Origin: Rhizobium sp. R711
GTDB taxonomy: Bacteria; Pseudomonadota; Alphaproteobacteria; Rhizobiales; Rhizobiaceae
DNA length: 64,000 nucleotides
Direction: 5' to 3'
NCBI RefSeq assembly: GCF_002211365.1
Contig: NZ_LOKZ01000006.1
Location: 62,001-126,000, forward strand
Part shown: piece after piece, positions 52,528-62,320 of the stretch
Numbering within the stretch: position 1 is the stretch's first letter
Layout: every line of letters begins with the position of its first letter
The notes under the pieces: model-generated
The model's input: the letters and a program-made list of their open reading frames with translations, nothing else
What the model was told of the DNA's origin: nothing
The model's database searches: none
Translations under genes and position numbers: made by a program

Positions 52528-54906
52528 ATGGCCGGTGTCACGGCTTTGACATTTGCGGCCTTGTGTCTGCCACTTCTCGGCGCCGTTCTCGCTCCTTTTC
52601 TCGTTCGCGTCTTTAGTGTAAACGCCGCCTGGCCGCTGGCGCTCGCGCCGCTGCTGGCCTTTGCGCACTTTGCCAGCCTGCTGCCCGCGATATCAGGCGG
52701 CGAGGTGATTACCGGTGGCTATGCCTGGGTGCCGAGCTTCGACCTCCGTTTTTCCTGGCTGCTCGACGGTCTTTCAGTGACCTTCGCGCTGCTGATTACC
52801 GGGATCGGCACGCTGATTGTCCTCTACGCCGGCGGATACCTCAAAGGCCATCCGGATCAGGGGCGCTTCTTCTCGTTCATCTTCCTGTTCATGGGCGCCA
52901 TGCTCGGCCTCGTCGTATCGGACAGCCTGCTGATGCTCTTCATCTTCTGGGAACTGACGTCGATCACGTCCTTCCTGCTGATCGGGTTTGATCATGAGCG
53001 CGAGGCTGCCCGTCGCGCCGCCCTGCAGGCGCTCGTCGTCACCGGCGGCGGCGGCCTCCTGCTGCTGGCGGGCCTGCTCCTGATCTGGAGCACAACAAAC
53101 GCGACCGACCTGTCGACGTTGCTGCAATCGGGTGATCTGCTGCGCGCCAATCCGTATTATCTGGCAATCCTGATCCTCGTTCTCGGCGGCGCGTTCACCA
53201 AGTCGGCGCAGTTTCCGTTTCACTTCTGGCTGCCGAACGCGATGGAGGCGCCGACGCCCGTCTCCGCCTACCTGCACTCCGCAACGATGGTGAAGGCGGG
53301 CGTCTATCTCCTGATGCGGCTCAATCCGGTGATGGGCGGGACATCAGCCTGGGCGATCTTGCTGCCGCTCTTTGGTGGCGTGACGCTGATCGTTGGCACA
53401 CTGCTTGCGGTCCGCCAGACTGATCTCAAGCTCAAGCTTGCCTATACGACGGTCTCGTCGCTTGGCCTTCTGGTGTTGCTGACGGGCTTCGACGCGCGCT
53501 ACGCCATCGAGGCAGCGGCGCTCTACCTCGTGGCGCATTCGCTCTTCAAGGGCGCGCTGTTTATGGTCGCCGGCATCATCGACCATGAGACCGGCACGCG
53601 CGACATTACCAGACTGCGCGGCCTGAGGTCGGCGATGCCGCTGACCTTTGCGGCCGGACTCGCCGCGGCGATTTCCATGGGCGGTCTGCCGCCGTTCTTC
53701 GGCTTCCTCGCCAAGGAAGAGATTTATGCCGCGCTGGCGCATGCGGACCCGCGATCGATCGTTTTTACGCTGGTTGCAGTGGTCGGAAATGCGCTGATGT
53801 TCGCGGTCGGATTCGCGGTGGCGTTGAAGCCGTTTCTCGGGCCGGTCCTGAAAACGCCAAAGCGCCCGCATGAGGCCCCGCCCTTGCTGTGGATTGGTCC
53901 CGTGGTCCTGGCACTATTGGGCCTGATCGGTGCGGTCTTCTCTGCAACCGCGCACCTCTACATCTCGTCTCCCGCGGCGTCCGCTATCCGTGGATCGTCG
54001 AGCATGATCGAGATTTCATTGGTCCCGCACGTTGGCGTGCCACTGCTTCTTTCTGCTCTTACGATCGCGCTCGGCATTCTTGTCTATTGGCGGATAGATC
54101 AAGAGCGCCTGACCATCGCGGCGGTGCTGCGAAGGCTCGGACCCGGACCGGATCGTGGGTTCGACTACTTTATCACCGGCCTCATCAGACTGTCGGTCCG
54201 CGTGACGCGTTTCGTCCAGCCGGGACGACTTGAACTCTACATCACCTGCACCTTCCTCTGCGTCGCAGCCACCCTGCTTGTTCCGCTCTGGCTCTTTGGC
54301 GAAATGCCGGCGCTGCCCGTCTGGCCGCGAGAGGTCCAGATCCACGAATGGGCGATCTTCCTGCTCGCCGTCCTTGGCCTGCTCAGCGTTGTCATCGCGC
54401 GCGACCGGCTGACGGCGATCGTCTCGCTCGGCATCCAGGGCTTCTCTGTCGCCATCATATTCCTGCTGTTCGGTGCGCCCGACCTTTCCTTCACGCAGTT
54501 CATGGTCGAGACCCTGTCGGTCGTCATCCTTGCGCTGGTCATGACCCGCCTTCAATTGTCGCCGGCCGATCGGCGGCCGCTTGGTCAGAAGATATTGGAT
54601 GGCTGCATTGCGATCGCCTGCGGCTGCGGCTTTGCGCTTCTTCTGATGAAAGCCACTCAGGGCCCCTTCAACAACGCGCTGACGGAATTCTTCAATACTT
54701 ACTCGAGGACCATCGCGCACGGCGCCAATGTCGTAAACGTCATCATCGTCGATTTCCGTGGCACCGACACGCTGGGCGAGATCGCGGTCGTTGCCATCAC
54801 CGGCCTTGCGATCCTCGCCCTCATTCGCATCCGCGCGCAGACCGAGCGCAAGCTTGCGGAAAACGATCCCGATGCGCCTGAGGATCTCGGAGTCGAGCGC
54901 CCATGA
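52528..54906 (+). CDS. phaA: Pha/Mrp cation-proton antiporter subunit A
   Basis: The largest subunit (792 residues) of the multi-subunit Na+(K+)/H+ antiporter, related to NuoL of complex I. About 20 membrane helices. The proton-channel core is visible in [28 protein letters not shown] (conserved Glu) and [49 protein letters not shown] (conserved Lys-His). The C-terminal third has the DUF4040/MbhD-like block [24 protein letters not shown]. The start has GGAGGG upstream. Subunit B overlaps its stop by four bases. This A length and a separate B correspond to the seven-gene group 1 layout. Confidence 0.96.
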   Translation: MAGVTALTFAALCLPLLGAVLAPFLVRVFSVNAAWPLALAPLLAFAHFASLLPAISGGEVITGGYAWVPSFDLRFSWLLDGLSVTFALLITGIGTLIVLYAGGYLKGHPDQGRFFSFIFLFMGAMLGLVVSDSLLMLFIFWELTSITSFLLIGFDHEREAARRAALQALVVTGGGGLLLLAGLLLIWSTTNATDLSTLLQSGDLLRANPYYLAILILVLGGAFTKSAQFPFHFWLPNAMEAPTPVSAYLHSATMVKAGVYLLMRLNPVMGGTSAWAILLPLFGGVTLIVGTLLAVRQTDLKLKLAYTTVSSLGLLVLLTGFDARYAIEAAALYLVAHSLFKGALFMVAGIIDHETGTRDITRLRGLRSAMPLTFAAGLAAAISMGGLPPFFGFLAKEEIYAALAHADPRSIVFTLVAVVGNALMFAVGFAVALKPFLGPVLKTPKRPHEAPPLLWIGPVVLALLGLIGAVFSATAHLYISSPAASAIRGSSSMIEISLVPHVGVPLLLSALTIALGILVYWRIDQERLTIAAVLRRLGPGPDRGFDYFITGLIRLSVRVTRFVQPGRLELYITCTFLCVAATLLVPLWLFGEMPALPVWPREVQIHEWAIFLLAVLGLLSVVIARDRLTAIVSLGIQGFSVAIIFLLFGAPDLSFTQFMVETLSVVILALVMTRLQLSPADRRPLGQKILDGCIAIACGCGFALLLMKATQGPFNNALTEFFNTYSRTIAHGANVVNVIIVDFRGTDTLGEIAVVAITGLAILALIRIRAQTERKLAENDPDAPEDLGVERP

Positions 54907-55322
54907 ACACGCTGATCTTCCGCACGATTGCGCCGGTGCTGACGGCCCTGATGCTGCTCTTTTCCGTCTTCGTCCTGCTGCGCGGCCACAACGAGCCGGG
55001 CGGCGGCTTTATCGGCGGGCTGATTGCCGCCTCGGCGCTGGCGATCTTCGGCATTGCCCGCGGCGTTGGGGCCGTGCGCCGGGCCATCGTCTTCCATCCG
55101 CTGTCGATATCGGGCGCCGGTCTTCTTATGGCGACCTGCGCCGGTCTGTTCTCGATTGTCTTTGCGGTACCGTTCATGACCGGGCTGTGGGTCTATCCTG
55201 AAGTAGCAGGTGTCGAAGTGCCGCTCTCGACCGTCATGCTCTTCGATATCGGGGTCTACCTGGTCGTCGTCGGCGCCATCACCTCGATCGCGCTGGCGCT
55301 TGAGGAAAGGGAGGTCGAGTGA
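54903..55322 (+). CDS. phaB: Pha/Mrp antiporter subunit B
   Basis: 139 residues, four helices, beginning [54 protein letters not shown] (the conserved [11 protein letters not shown]) and ending in [16 protein letters not shown]. This is the Pfam MnhB domain. It overlaps phaA by ATGA and phaC by TGATG, so translation is coupled along the operon. As part of the complex, it lies in the inner membrane. Confidence 0.95.
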   Translation: MNTLIFRTIAPVLTALMLLFSVFVLLRGHNEPGGGFIGGLIAASALAIFGIARGVGAVRRAIVFHPLSISGAGLLMATCAGLFSIVFAVPFMTGLWVYPEVAGVEVPLSTVMLFDIGVYLVVVGAITSIALALEEREVE

Positions 55323-55699
55323 TGGAGCCGCTGTTTGCCATCCTCGTCGGCCTGTTCTTCGCCGCCGCGATCTATCTGATGCTGTCGAAATTCTCGATCC
55401 GGATCATGCTCGGCATCGCCGTCTTAGGCAACGCGGTGAATCTGTTGCTGTTTACGGCAGGGCGGCTGACGCGCGAGGTGCCGCCGATCATCCCTGCAAA
55501 CCTCGATACGCTCCCCGAAGGCGCCGCCAATCCGCTACCGCAGGCGCTGATCCTGACGGCGATCGTCATCTCGTTTTCCTTCCTCGCTTTCCTGCTGGTG
55601 CTGACCTATCGCGCCTATCAGGACATCGGCACCGACAACACGGACAAGATGCGTGTCGCCGAGCCCGCCGATCCGCCGCTGCCACCGATGGGGTACTAG
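55322..55699 (+). CDS. phaC: Pha/Mrp antiporter subunit C
   Basis: 125 residues, three helices, homologous to Nuo[50 protein letters not shown], then ALILTAIVISFSFLAFLLVLTYRAYQDIGTDNTDKM. The conserved GNAVNLLLF and the ALILTAIVI block carry the helix residues shared with NuoK. The start is the ATG at 55322 overlapping the phaB stop (TGATG); a GTG three bases earlier is less likely. Confidence 0.95.
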   Translation: MEPLFAILVGLFFAAAIYLMLSKFSIRIMLGIAVLGNAVNLLLFTAGRLTREVPPIIPANLDTLPEGAANPLPQALILTAIVISFSFLAFLLVLTYRAYQDIGTDNTDKMRVAEPADPPLPPMGY

Positions 55700-57256
55700 A
55701 TGGCGGCCCCGACAAACACGATCGCCGATCTCTCGGCTGCGATGGTCACAGCGCCCGTGCCTCTTTCAAACTGGCTCGTCATCGCACCTGTCGCGCTCTG
55801 CATTACGCTCGGCGCCGTGCTGCTGATGATGCGCAACTCGATGCGGCTGCAGGCGCAGGTCGCCATTCCGGGACTTGCCGTTCTGGTCCTGCTGGATGCC
55901 GCGCTGCTGGCAAAGGTCGTCGCGCATGGTCCGCTGACCATGGTGATGGGGCGCTGGCTTCCGCCCTTCGGTATCGCCTTCACCGTCGATCTCTTCGGCG
56001 CGCTGATGGCCTTGACCGCCGCCATCGCGGCGCTCGCAGGCGGGCTCTATGCGTTGAAGGACATCACCGAAAGCGGCCGGCGATACGGTTTCTTCCCCTT
56101 CCTCCTGCTTCTGATGGCAGGCGTTTCGGGAGCGTTCCTGACGGGCGACGTCTTCAACCTCTACGTCTGGTTCGAGGTGCTTCTCATCTCGTCCTTCGGG
56201 ATGCTGATCCTCGGCTCGGAGCGCGGGCAGATCGACGGGGCGATGAAATATGCGGTGCTTAACCTGATCGGCACGACGCTGTTCCTGATCTCGGTCGGCA
56301 TCGTCTACGCGGTCTTCGGCACGCTCAACATGGCCGACATCGCGGGCAAGGTGGAAAGTGTGCGCGACACCGCGCCGCTGATGACGCTGTCGGCGCTCGT
56401 GCTGCTGGCTTTTGCGATGAAGGCCGCGGCCTTTCCCGTCAATTTCTGGCTTCCGGCCTCCTATCATACGCCGCGCATCGTCGTGTCGGCGCTGTTTGCC
56501 GGTCTGCTGACCAAGGTCGGCGTCTACGCCCTGATCCGCATCATCGTCATGCTGCTGCCGGTCGAGCGCGAGCAATTGAGCCTGCTGATCGCGGCAACCG
56601 GGGCAGCGACCATCATCATCGGCGCGCTTGGGGCGCTGGCGCAGGACGATATCCGCAAACTGCTCGGCTACGTCGTGATATCGGGCATTGGCAACATGCT
56701 GATCGGCATTGCGCTCGGCACGCCGGGCGGCTTGTCCGGCGCGATCTTTTACGCGCTGCATTCGATCGTGCTGATGACGGCGCTCTATCTTCTGGCCGGA
56801 CAGGCGGCTGCCCTTGCTGGCGGCTTCTCGCTAGCAGGGCTCGGCGGCCTTTATCGCAAGAGCAGCGGCTTTGCTGCGCTCTCCTTCATCCTCTTCGTGG
56901 CCGCCTGCGGACTGCCGCCTTTTTCCGGCTTCTGGCCGAAGGTGATTTTGGTCAGGGCGTCGATCGACGTCGGCGCCTGGTGGTTGGCCGCGGCGATCCT
57001 GATCGGCGGTTTCCTGCTGACGGTGGTCTTCGGGCGCGTCTTCCTGCTCGCCTATTGGCGGCCGGCGGCGGCGCCGCAGGCGGCAGCCTCCATCGGCTGG
57101 CAGGCGGGATTGCCGCTCGCCATCCTGACGGCTCTCGTCGTCGCGTTCGGCATACTGCCCGAACAGTTGCTTGACATGGCGCAGGTAGCAGCGAACGGTC
57201 TCATCGATCCGACGCCCTATCTGCAATCGGTCTTTCCGGATGGAGGGATGCCATGA
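55700..57256 (+). CDS. phaD: Pha/Mrp antiporter subunit D
   Basis: 518 residues, about 14 helices, NuoN/M-like. Key blocks: [50 protein letters not shown] (conserved Glu) and [42 protein letters not shown] (Lys-His residues of the proton path). It starts directly after the phaC stop, with no gap. The stop overlaps phaE by four bases. Confidence 0.95.
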   Translation: MAAPTNTIADLSAAMVTAPVPLSNWLVIAPVALCITLGAVLLMMRNSMRLQAQVAIPGLAVLVLLDAALLAKVVAHGPLTMVMGRWLPPFGIAFTVDLFGALMALTAAIAALAGGLYALKDITESGRRYGFFPFLLLLMAGVSGAFLTGDVFNLYVWFEVLLISSFGMLILGSERGQIDGAMKYAVLNLIGTTLFLISVGIVYAVFGTLNMADIAGKVESVRDTAPLMTLSALVLLAFAMKAAAFPVNFWLPASYHTPRIVVSALFAGLLTKVGVYALIRIIVMLLPVEREQLSLLIAATGAATIIIGALGALAQDDIRKLLGYVVISGIGNMLIGIALGTPGGLSGAIFYALHSIVLMTALYLLAGQAAALAGGFSLAGLGGLYRKSSGFAALSFILFVAACGLPPFSGFWPKVILVRASIDVGAWWLAAAILIGGFLLTVVFGRVFLLAYWRPAAAPQAAASIGWQAGLPLAILTALVVAFGILPEQLLDMAQVAANGLIDPTPYLQSVFPDGGMP

Positions 57257-57726
57257 TTGCCCTCCTGCTGAACGTCCTGCTGGCCGTCGCCTGGGCTACC
57301 GTCACCGGCAATGCATCGCCGCACAACCTCCTCTTCGGCTTTGCGATCGGCGCCTTGTGCTTGTCCGTTGTTCGCGAACCCTATGGCAGCCGGGGGTATC
57401 TTCGCCGGTCGTGGGCGATCGTGCAGCTTGCACTTCTGTTCCTGAAGGAGTTGGCGATCTCGGCCTGGAAGGTCGCCGTCACGGTGCTGACGCCCAATAT
57501 GCGGCTGCAGCCCGGCATTTTCGCCTTTCCGCTGACTGTCGACCGCGATTTCGAGATCACCCTTCTTGCCAACATGATCACCCTGACGCCGGGCACGCTG
57601 TCGGTCGATGTTTCCGACGACCGCATGACGCTTTACGTCCACGCGCTGGATTGCTCCGATCCCGAGGCGACCAAACGCAATATCGCCAACGGTTTCGAGC
57701 GCCGGATCGTGGAGGCCTTCCGATGA
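57253..57726 (+). CDS. phaE: Pha/Mrp antiporter subunit E
   Basis: 157 residues with two N-terminal membrane helices and a cytoplasmic MnhE domain ([116 protein letters not shown]). The [17 protein letters not shown] motif is diagnostic. It overlaps phaD and phaF at ATGA junctions. Confidence 0.95.
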   Translation: MIALLLNVLLAVAWATVTGNASPHNLLFGFAIGALCLSVVREPYGSRGYLRRSWAIVQLALLFLKELAISAWKVAVTVLTPNMRLQPGIFAFPLTVDRDFEITLLANMITLTPGTLSVDVSDDRMTLYVHALDCSDPEATKRNIANGFERRIVEAFR

Positions 57727-58100
57727 TCGAACCGCTCGCGATCATTTCCACGGCCGCCGCGATTGCTCTGGTGATCCTTGGCGTTGCCTTCCTTCTGGCC
57801 GGCTGGCGGGTCCTCGCCGGGCCGACGCTGCCCGACAGGATACTGGCGCTCGATACGCTCTCGGGCACGGCGATCGGTTTCATTGCCGTGTTGGCGGTCA
57901 AAACGGGCTTCAGCCTCTACATCGATATTGCGATTTCGCTGGGCCTGGTCGGCTTTCTGGCGACCGTCGCCTTCGCGCGCTTTGTCATGTCGCGCGCGAC
58001 TGTCGCGGAACGGTACAGCGAAAATGCGGGGGGTGCCTCGAAAAAGCCCAAAGTGGCGGCCAAACGCAGCGGCAAGAAAGACAGGAAGGGCAAGAAATGA
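57723..58100 (+). CDS. phaF: Pha/Mrp antiporter subunit F
   Basis: 125 residues with three membrane helices: [95 protein letters not shown] is the MnhF signature. The C-terminal tail is extended and lysine-rich ([15 protein letters not shown]), beyond the usual end of about 90 residues. ATG 57723 overlaps the phaE stop. Confidence 0.93.
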   Translation: MIEPLAIISTAAAIALVILGVAFLLAGWRVLAGPTLPDRILALDTLSGTAIGFIAVLAVKTGFSLYIDIAISLGLVGFLATVAFARFVMSRATVAERYSENAGGASKKPKVAAKRSGKKDRKGKK

Positions 58101-58429
58101 TGGACTACGCGGCAGCGCTCCTCGTCGCTTTCCTTCTACTTGCCGGTTCGGTGTTTGCGCTTGTCGCCGCTCTTGGCGTTGTGCGGCTGCCGGATCTCTA
58201 TACGCGCATGCATGCCGCGTCCAAGGCGGGCACAGTGGGCTCGGGCATGCTGCTCTTTGCCGCTGGAGTCGCATCGGGCGAGGTCGCGACCTTTGCGCGC
58301 GCGCTTGCTGGCTTCGTCTTCTTCCTGTTGACGGCGCCGGTCGCGACGCACCTCCTTGCCAAGGCCGCGCATCAGACAGGATACCGCCTCGGCCCTCAAT
58401 CCGTGCGCGATGACCTCGCCAAAAGATGA
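58097..58429 (+). CDS. phaG: Pha/Mrp antiporter subunit G
   Basis: 110 residues, three helices, beginning [57 protein letters not shown], with the MnhG motif [17 protein letters not shown]. It overlaps phaF by ATGA and is the last gene of the operon. No terminator-like hairpin is evident directly after it. Together the seven subunits give Na+/K+ and pH homeostasis. Confidence 0.95.
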   Translation: MMDYAAALLVAFLLLAGSVFALVAALGVVRLPDLYTRMHAASKAGTVGSGMLLFAAGVASGEVATFARALAGFVFFLLTAPVATHLLAKAAHQTGYRLGPQSVRDDLAKR

Positions 58430-58869
58430 GAGCGCTTCCGATTCAGTATTTTAAGTTGATTTTTGCACCCACTTGCAGATTTCTTAATGGTTAATGTTTG
58501 GGTTCTCGATGAACAATTCTTGCGAAGGTGCATTTTTCGGTAGATATATATGAAATAATAATTGGCGTTTTCGCAAAACGGTGATATTTGATGGTCTAAG
58601 TAGAGTTCTGATATTGAATTAGAATCACGTTGCTTATTTCCTCCTTGGCTTTGAATTTCAGTGTTTAATTGAGGAAGTGGGCTGCGTGATAGCGTACTAA
58701 TTCAAAATCAGGCAGTATAAGAACGGGTTTCGGCCTCAGGAATCTAGGGGTGGATTTCAGTTTTTCGAAACAGGTAGCCGTAGCCTGGGTTTTTTGCTGT
58801 TGCTCTACGATGACGGTCTTGTCTTAAGGGGTCGAGACCTTTGGAGCATTGAAACAGGAGAAACGTAAT
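58430..58869. promoter_or_regulatory. AT-rich intergenic region upstream of mucR with a palindrome
   Basis: 440 bases, clearly richer in A+T than the flanking genes, with TATATATGAAATAATAATT near 58542. A 15-base perfect palindrome CGTTTTCGCAAAACG lies at 58566-58580. MucR/Ros proteins bind degenerate AT-rich DNA and repress their own genes, so this region is a good candidate for the autoregulatory target. No convincing coding frame. Confidence 0.6.
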
Positions 58870-59301
58870 ATGACGGATACTGCAGCCGGTAGCGGGCCGG
58901 AATTGCTGGTGGAGCTTACCGCAGATATTGTCGCCGCCTATGTCAGCAACCATGTTGTGCCAGTTGGCGATCTCGCTAACTTGATCTCGGACGTGCATTC
59001 GGCACTCAGCAACACGTCGACGCCGCAGACTGCAACAGCGGTCGTCGAGAAGCAGAAGCCGGCTGTATCGGTGCGCAAATCCGTCCAGGATGAGCAGATT
59101 ACCTGCCTGGAATGCGGTGGCAACTTCAAGTCGCTGAAGCGCCATCTAATGACCCATCACAGCCTTTCGCCGGAAGAATACCGCGAGAAGTGGGAGCTCC
59201 CTGTCGACTACCCGATGGTAGCGCCGGCCTATGCTGAAGCGCGTTCGCGCCTCGCAAAGGAAATGGGGCTCGGTCAGCGTCGCAAGCGCGGACGCGTGTG
59301 A
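58870..59301 (+). CDS. mucR: MucR/Ros family zinc-finger transcriptional regulator
   Basis: A 143-residue global regulator of exopolysaccharide, motility and cell-cycle genes in alphaproteobacteria. The N-terminal half mediates oligomerisation ([21 protein letters not shown]); the C-terminal C2H2-type finger reads [19 protein letters not shown] (Cys-x2-Cys-x9-His-x3-HH), then [41 protein letters not shown] 58870 follows AGGAG by nine bases; a frame from 58849 has an unusual start. Very close to SMc00058 MucR of S. meliloti as I recall it. A terminator follows. Confidence 0.97.
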   Translation: MTDTAAGSGPELLVELTADIVAAYVSNHVVPVGDLANLISDVHSALSNTSTPQTATAVVEKQKPAVSVRKSVQDEQITCLECGGNFKSLKRHLMTHHSLSPEEYREKWELPVDYPMVAPAYAEARSRLAKEMGLGQRRKRGRV

Positions 59302-59326
59302 TTTTGCCAAGGATTTGATCCTGTAG

Positions 59327-59360
59327 AGCCGGGCGGAAGCCCGGCTTTTGTGTTTTTGGG
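59327..59360 (+). terminator. Rho-independent terminator of mucR
   Basis: An 8-bp perfect stem AGCCGGGC / GCCCGGCT with a GGAA tetraloop, followed by TTTGTGTTTTT, 26 bases after the mucR stop. Confidence 0.88.
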
Positions 59361-59502
59361 GTGAATGCATGCGGAAAATAATCCTATTTATTTCCGCCCG
59401 TTAAAGAAGTTGACGAATCAAAACAACAAAAAGTTGCGCTGTCGCGGATTCTTCTTTCCTGTGTAGGATGTATGAATTAATTCCTATTTTAGGAGTGTTC
59501 GT

Positions 59503-59933
59503 ATGCCGATGCAAATTTTGCTTTGCCAGGCGCCTCTGCGCCATCCTTTCCCCAAGTAGCAACGGCGCAAGGCGCGGCCTCTGGTTTTGCCTCACCTCCC
59601 GCAACGATGTCTGTCCGCGCTGTGTGCCGGATCTGCGCGCAGATCACGACCGAGATGGTTATGCTTGCCAGCCATCGCATCCAGATGCGTCGGGATCGGC
59701 GGCGCACGTTCTGCCATATCAGACAGATCGCCATGTATGTCTGCCATGTCGCTCTCCAGATCCCGCTTTATGAGATCGGTGGAGCCTTCGGCCGTGACGG
59801 CACGACGGTCGGACATGCTTGCCATGTCGTCGAGGATCGCCGTGACGATCCGGCGTTCGACGAATTCGTCGCGGCCGTCGAACGGACGGTCAATTCTGTG
59901 TTTCGATCGAACGGGGTATTCGGGAATGAATGA
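59503..59933 (+). pseudogene. Stand-alone DnaA domain IV-like DNA-binding protein, N-terminal frameshift
   Basis: The C-terminal 60 residues match the DnaA domain IV helix-turn-helix: VRQIAMYVCHVALQIPLYEIGGAFGRDGTTVGHACHVVEDRRDDPAFDEFVAAVE, close to the DnaA consensus ..IG..FGGRDHTTVLHA... It has no AAA+ ATPase module. ATG 59503, 8 bases after AGGAG, opens MPMQILL; a shift near 59522 joins it to PGASAPSFPQVATAQG. Two Cys in CRICAQ are a further feature. Total about 143 residues after repair. Without repair, the intact frame needs a TTG start at 59523. It overlaps the DUF6456 gene by eight bases. Confidence 0.7.
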
Positions 59934-60710
59934 CGCGAACAAGGCCATGGTGAAACTTTTGAGGTTCCTGGCGCGCGGCGAGGCGCGGGAGCAGGCATGC
60001 GAGGGCCCGGCCCTGTCACTGCACCTCGGCGATGGCTCGCTTCACATCGTTTCTGAAACTTTGCTGGTCGAGGCTGTATCCGCCGGGCTGGCTAGCCGCG
60101 GAAGCGGGCGGATTTGCCTGTGCCCCGCTGCGCGCTCCTATCTCAGGCGTGCCGCCTCCCTGAGGGAGGAGGCCTTCATCGAACAGCATGGCGCAATCGG
60201 CCATTTTGCGGCCGAGGTGGACCGCTGCCTGCAGCTCGTGGGATTAACCGGGAGGAATCGCCGCTCTCAAGCCTTGCGCGATTGAAGGAGAAGAGTGGCG
60301 GGCCGTTTCTCCCGGTGGAGGCGCTTGCTGCTGGCGAACGGCTGCTTGCCGATTTCACGCGCAGTCAGTTAAAGCCGCGGATCACCGCCTCCTGGGAACC
60401 GCGTCACGCAAGCCGTATGAATGGAGCCCGCGGCGGCAGAGCGGACCTAACCGACAGCGCGATCGCCGCGCGGGTCGGGGTCAATCGCGCGCTGGAAGCA
60501 ATGGGACCGGCGCTCGCCGGCGTGGCGCTTGATGTCTGCTGCTTCATGAAGCGGCTGGAGGCCGTCGAACGTGAGCGCCAGTGGCCAGTGCGTTCCGCCA
60601 AGCTGATGTTGCGGACGGCGTTGATGGCGCTGTCACGGCACTACAATCCACCCACGCCCGCACGCCGGCCGCGAATGGAGCATTGGGGTGCGGAGGGCTA
60701 TCGGCCGTAA
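59926..60710 (+). pseudogene. DUF6456 domain protein, one frameshift
   Basis: ATG 59926 lies inside the end of the DnaA-like gene. The first frame gives MNDANKAMVKLLRFLARGEA, then RICLCPAARSYLRRAA and VDRCLQLVGL; near 60240 it shifts to REESPLSSLARLKEKSGGPFLPVEALAAGERLLADFTRSQLKPRITASWE, followed by RADLTDSAIAARVGVNRALEAMGPALAGVALDVCCFMKRLEAVERERQWPVRSAKLML. This second part is the DUF6456 signature. Repaired length is about 261, a typical size. Length two over a multiple of three. Function unknown; the domain has an HTH-like core that suggests DNA binding. Confidence 0.75.
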
Positions 60711-60737
60711 TTGTATTCGTGATTGGTGCCGGGATGC

Positions 60738-61160
60738 CTAGGCCACCGCGCGCACGCGCGCTTCCTCGCGGATGCGATTAACCATCGAGCGCAAACCGTT
60801 GGCGCGCTGCGAGGAAAGGTGCTCGACGAGCCCGATCTTCGAGAACACGTCGAAGGCGTCAAGTGCTGCGATCTCGGAGGCCGCCTTGCCCGAGTAGGTC
60901 GCGAGCACGATGGCCACGAGTCCGCGCACGATATGCGCATCGGAGTCGCCTTCGAAGGTCATGACAGGATTGTCCGGGTCGCCCTCGGTATGTGTAACGA
61001 GCCAGACCTGGCTGGCGCAGCCCATGACCTTGTTGGCAGACGTCTTCTTGTCGTCGGGAAGGTCTGGAAGTGCCTTTCCGAGCTCGATCACATAGCGATA
61101 GCGATCTTCCCAGTCGTCGAGGAAGGAAAAGTCATCGAGGATCTGCTCAAGGGACGTCAT
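60738..61160 (-). CDS. sufE: SufE-family Fe-S cluster assembly sulfur acceptor
   Basis: A 140-residue protein that takes persulfide sulfur from SufS-type desulfurase. SLEQILDDFSFLDDWEDRYRYVIELGKALPDLPDDKKTSANKVMGCASQVWLVTH contains the active Cys of the MGCASQVW motif; the C-terminal helices include EIAALDAFDVFSKIGLVEHLSSQRANGLRSMVNRIREEA. No suf operon is nearby. Stand-alone SufE is common in rhizobia. Intact. Confidence 0.93.
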   Translation of the reverse strand: MTSLEQILDDFSFLDDWEDRYRYVIELGKALPDLPDDKKTSANKVMGCASQVWLVTHTEGDPDNPVMTFEGDSDAHIVRGLVAIVLATYSGKAASEIAALDAFDVFSKIGLVEHLSSQRANGLRSMVNRIREEARVRAVA

Positions 61161-61221
61161 GTATTGTGGCCTTTCGTTATCAAGATTTCATATAGGTGAA
61201 ACGCGGCGAGATTTGAACCAT

Positions 61222-61260
61222 TAAAAAGAAACGCCGCGAAGGATGGGCATCCTCGCGGCG
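61222..61260 (-). terminator. Rho-independent terminator (minus strand)
   Basis: A strong stem between CGCCGCGAAGGAT and ATCCTCGCGGCG (one A bulge, GGGC loop) at 61232-61260 is followed on the minus strand by TTTCTTTTTAA. It lies about 105 bases beyond the DUF5330 stop and about 60 bases before sufE. Confidence 0.78.
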
Positions 61261-61365
61261 CAGCAAACGCTGAAAATAAACAGGGCAGGCACGTCAGGCA
61301 TGGGACTTTCCGCGGCTTGGCGGATCGCCGGTGCAAGCTTGGTTGCGGGAAATCCCGCGGAATTC

Positions 61366-61860
61366 TCAGGTGGCCGGACGCGGCGTCGGCAGCGGAATGG
61401 CACCGGTCGTCACGGTGTCGGAAACGCTTTCATCGCCATCGTCAACCGGCGGGCGATAGGGCATTGGCTGGTTCAGCGCTGCGGTCCGTTCCTGCGCCAC
61501 TGTCTGGGCCTCGGCATGGGAGGGCGCAAGTGCTGCGACGGGTGCGACCGACGTGTTCGCGGCAACGGCCGGCTTGGCAGCCTTGTCGTCGCCGAAGCGG
61601 CTGTCGAGAAGTTCGTAGGCGACTCGGGCGCCTTCACGGGCCCGATGGCCGAGCGCGGACATGGTCTCGGCGCCCTTGACGCAGACCTCCGGCTTCTCGC
61701 CGCACATGCCGGTCACATAGTCATAGGCGCCTGTCGCCGCGACAAAGGCGTCGGAAAATTGCAATTTCGGTTGCGAACCGGTCGGGCTTTCGCCGCTGAA
61801 GAACGACAAGAGCACGAGCACAAGCCCGAACCAGAATGATCCTTTGATCAGAAACCACAT
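61366..61860 (-). CDS. DUF5330 domain protein
   Basis: 164 residues beginning MWFLIKGSFWFGLVLVLLSFFSGE (membrane anchor near the N-terminus), then a short conserved core AFVAATGAYDYVTGMCGEKPEVCVKGAETMSALGHRAREGARVAYELLDSRF with two Cys, and a proline/alanine-rich tail ending in PLPTPRPAT. This is the DUF5330 signature of rhizobia; function unknown, probably periplasmic. It diverges from the histidine kinase gene. Confidence 0.85.
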   Translation of the reverse strand: MWFLIKGSFWFGLVLVLLSFFSGESPTGSQPKLQFSDAFVAATGAYDYVTGMCGEKPEVCVKGAETMSALGHRAREGARVAYELLDSRFGDDKAAKPAVAANTSVAPVAALAPSHAEAQTVAQERTAALNQPMPYRPPVDDGDESVSDTVTTGAIPLPTPRPAT

Positions 61861-62320
61861 AGTCGTTGCCCATCCTGTTTTCCCGTTCGGTCTTGCGCCG
61901 AATCGGTCCGATCTTCCGGTGTGCTTTGACCTTAGAGCAGAGTTGCGAATACCGGTTTTCGAAACTCGTCGGCATTTGCGGCAAATTTAGCTCGAATTTT
62001 AATGAACGGGATTTGCACCACATTTCAGTCAAATTGTAGTGACCGTCGTTAAGCATGTAACGGGTCTCTCCCTGTAATTGCAGGCAAACCTTGCGGCGAA
62101 GCTGCCACAAAGGTTAACGATAGGCTGAAATGTGAGCGAATTCCGTCGCTTACCGCCCGTTAACCGTAAAAACCAAAGCCGCTTCCAGATGCCCAAAAAC
62201 GGGACATTTCGCTCTATTGAGGTGTGGAGGCGGCTTTTCCCTTATCCTTTCTTTAAGCGCCCAAGGCCTATTGTCGGCCTTGGTAAAGGGCCTTTTTCGG
62301 GCGGGTATTGCGTGCGTGTA
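61861..62320. other. Divergent promoter region, possibly with 5' extension of the kinase
   Basis: 460 bases between the DUF5330 start and the probable kinase start. The kinase frame is open from 62132, but the extra 63 residues (MSEFRRLPPVNRKNQSRFQMPKNGTF...) are basic, unlike an N-terminal domain. No clear repeat or RNA gene is seen. Confidence 0.5.

Noticed and set aside
52774..54720. Several minus-strand frames opposite phaA
   Set aside because: Antisense to a membrane protein with 20 helices; no ribosome sites and no homology visible.
55766..56761. 331-codon minus-strand frame
   Set aside because: Antisense to phaD; rich in Gln, Asp, Arg and His, typical of such shadows.
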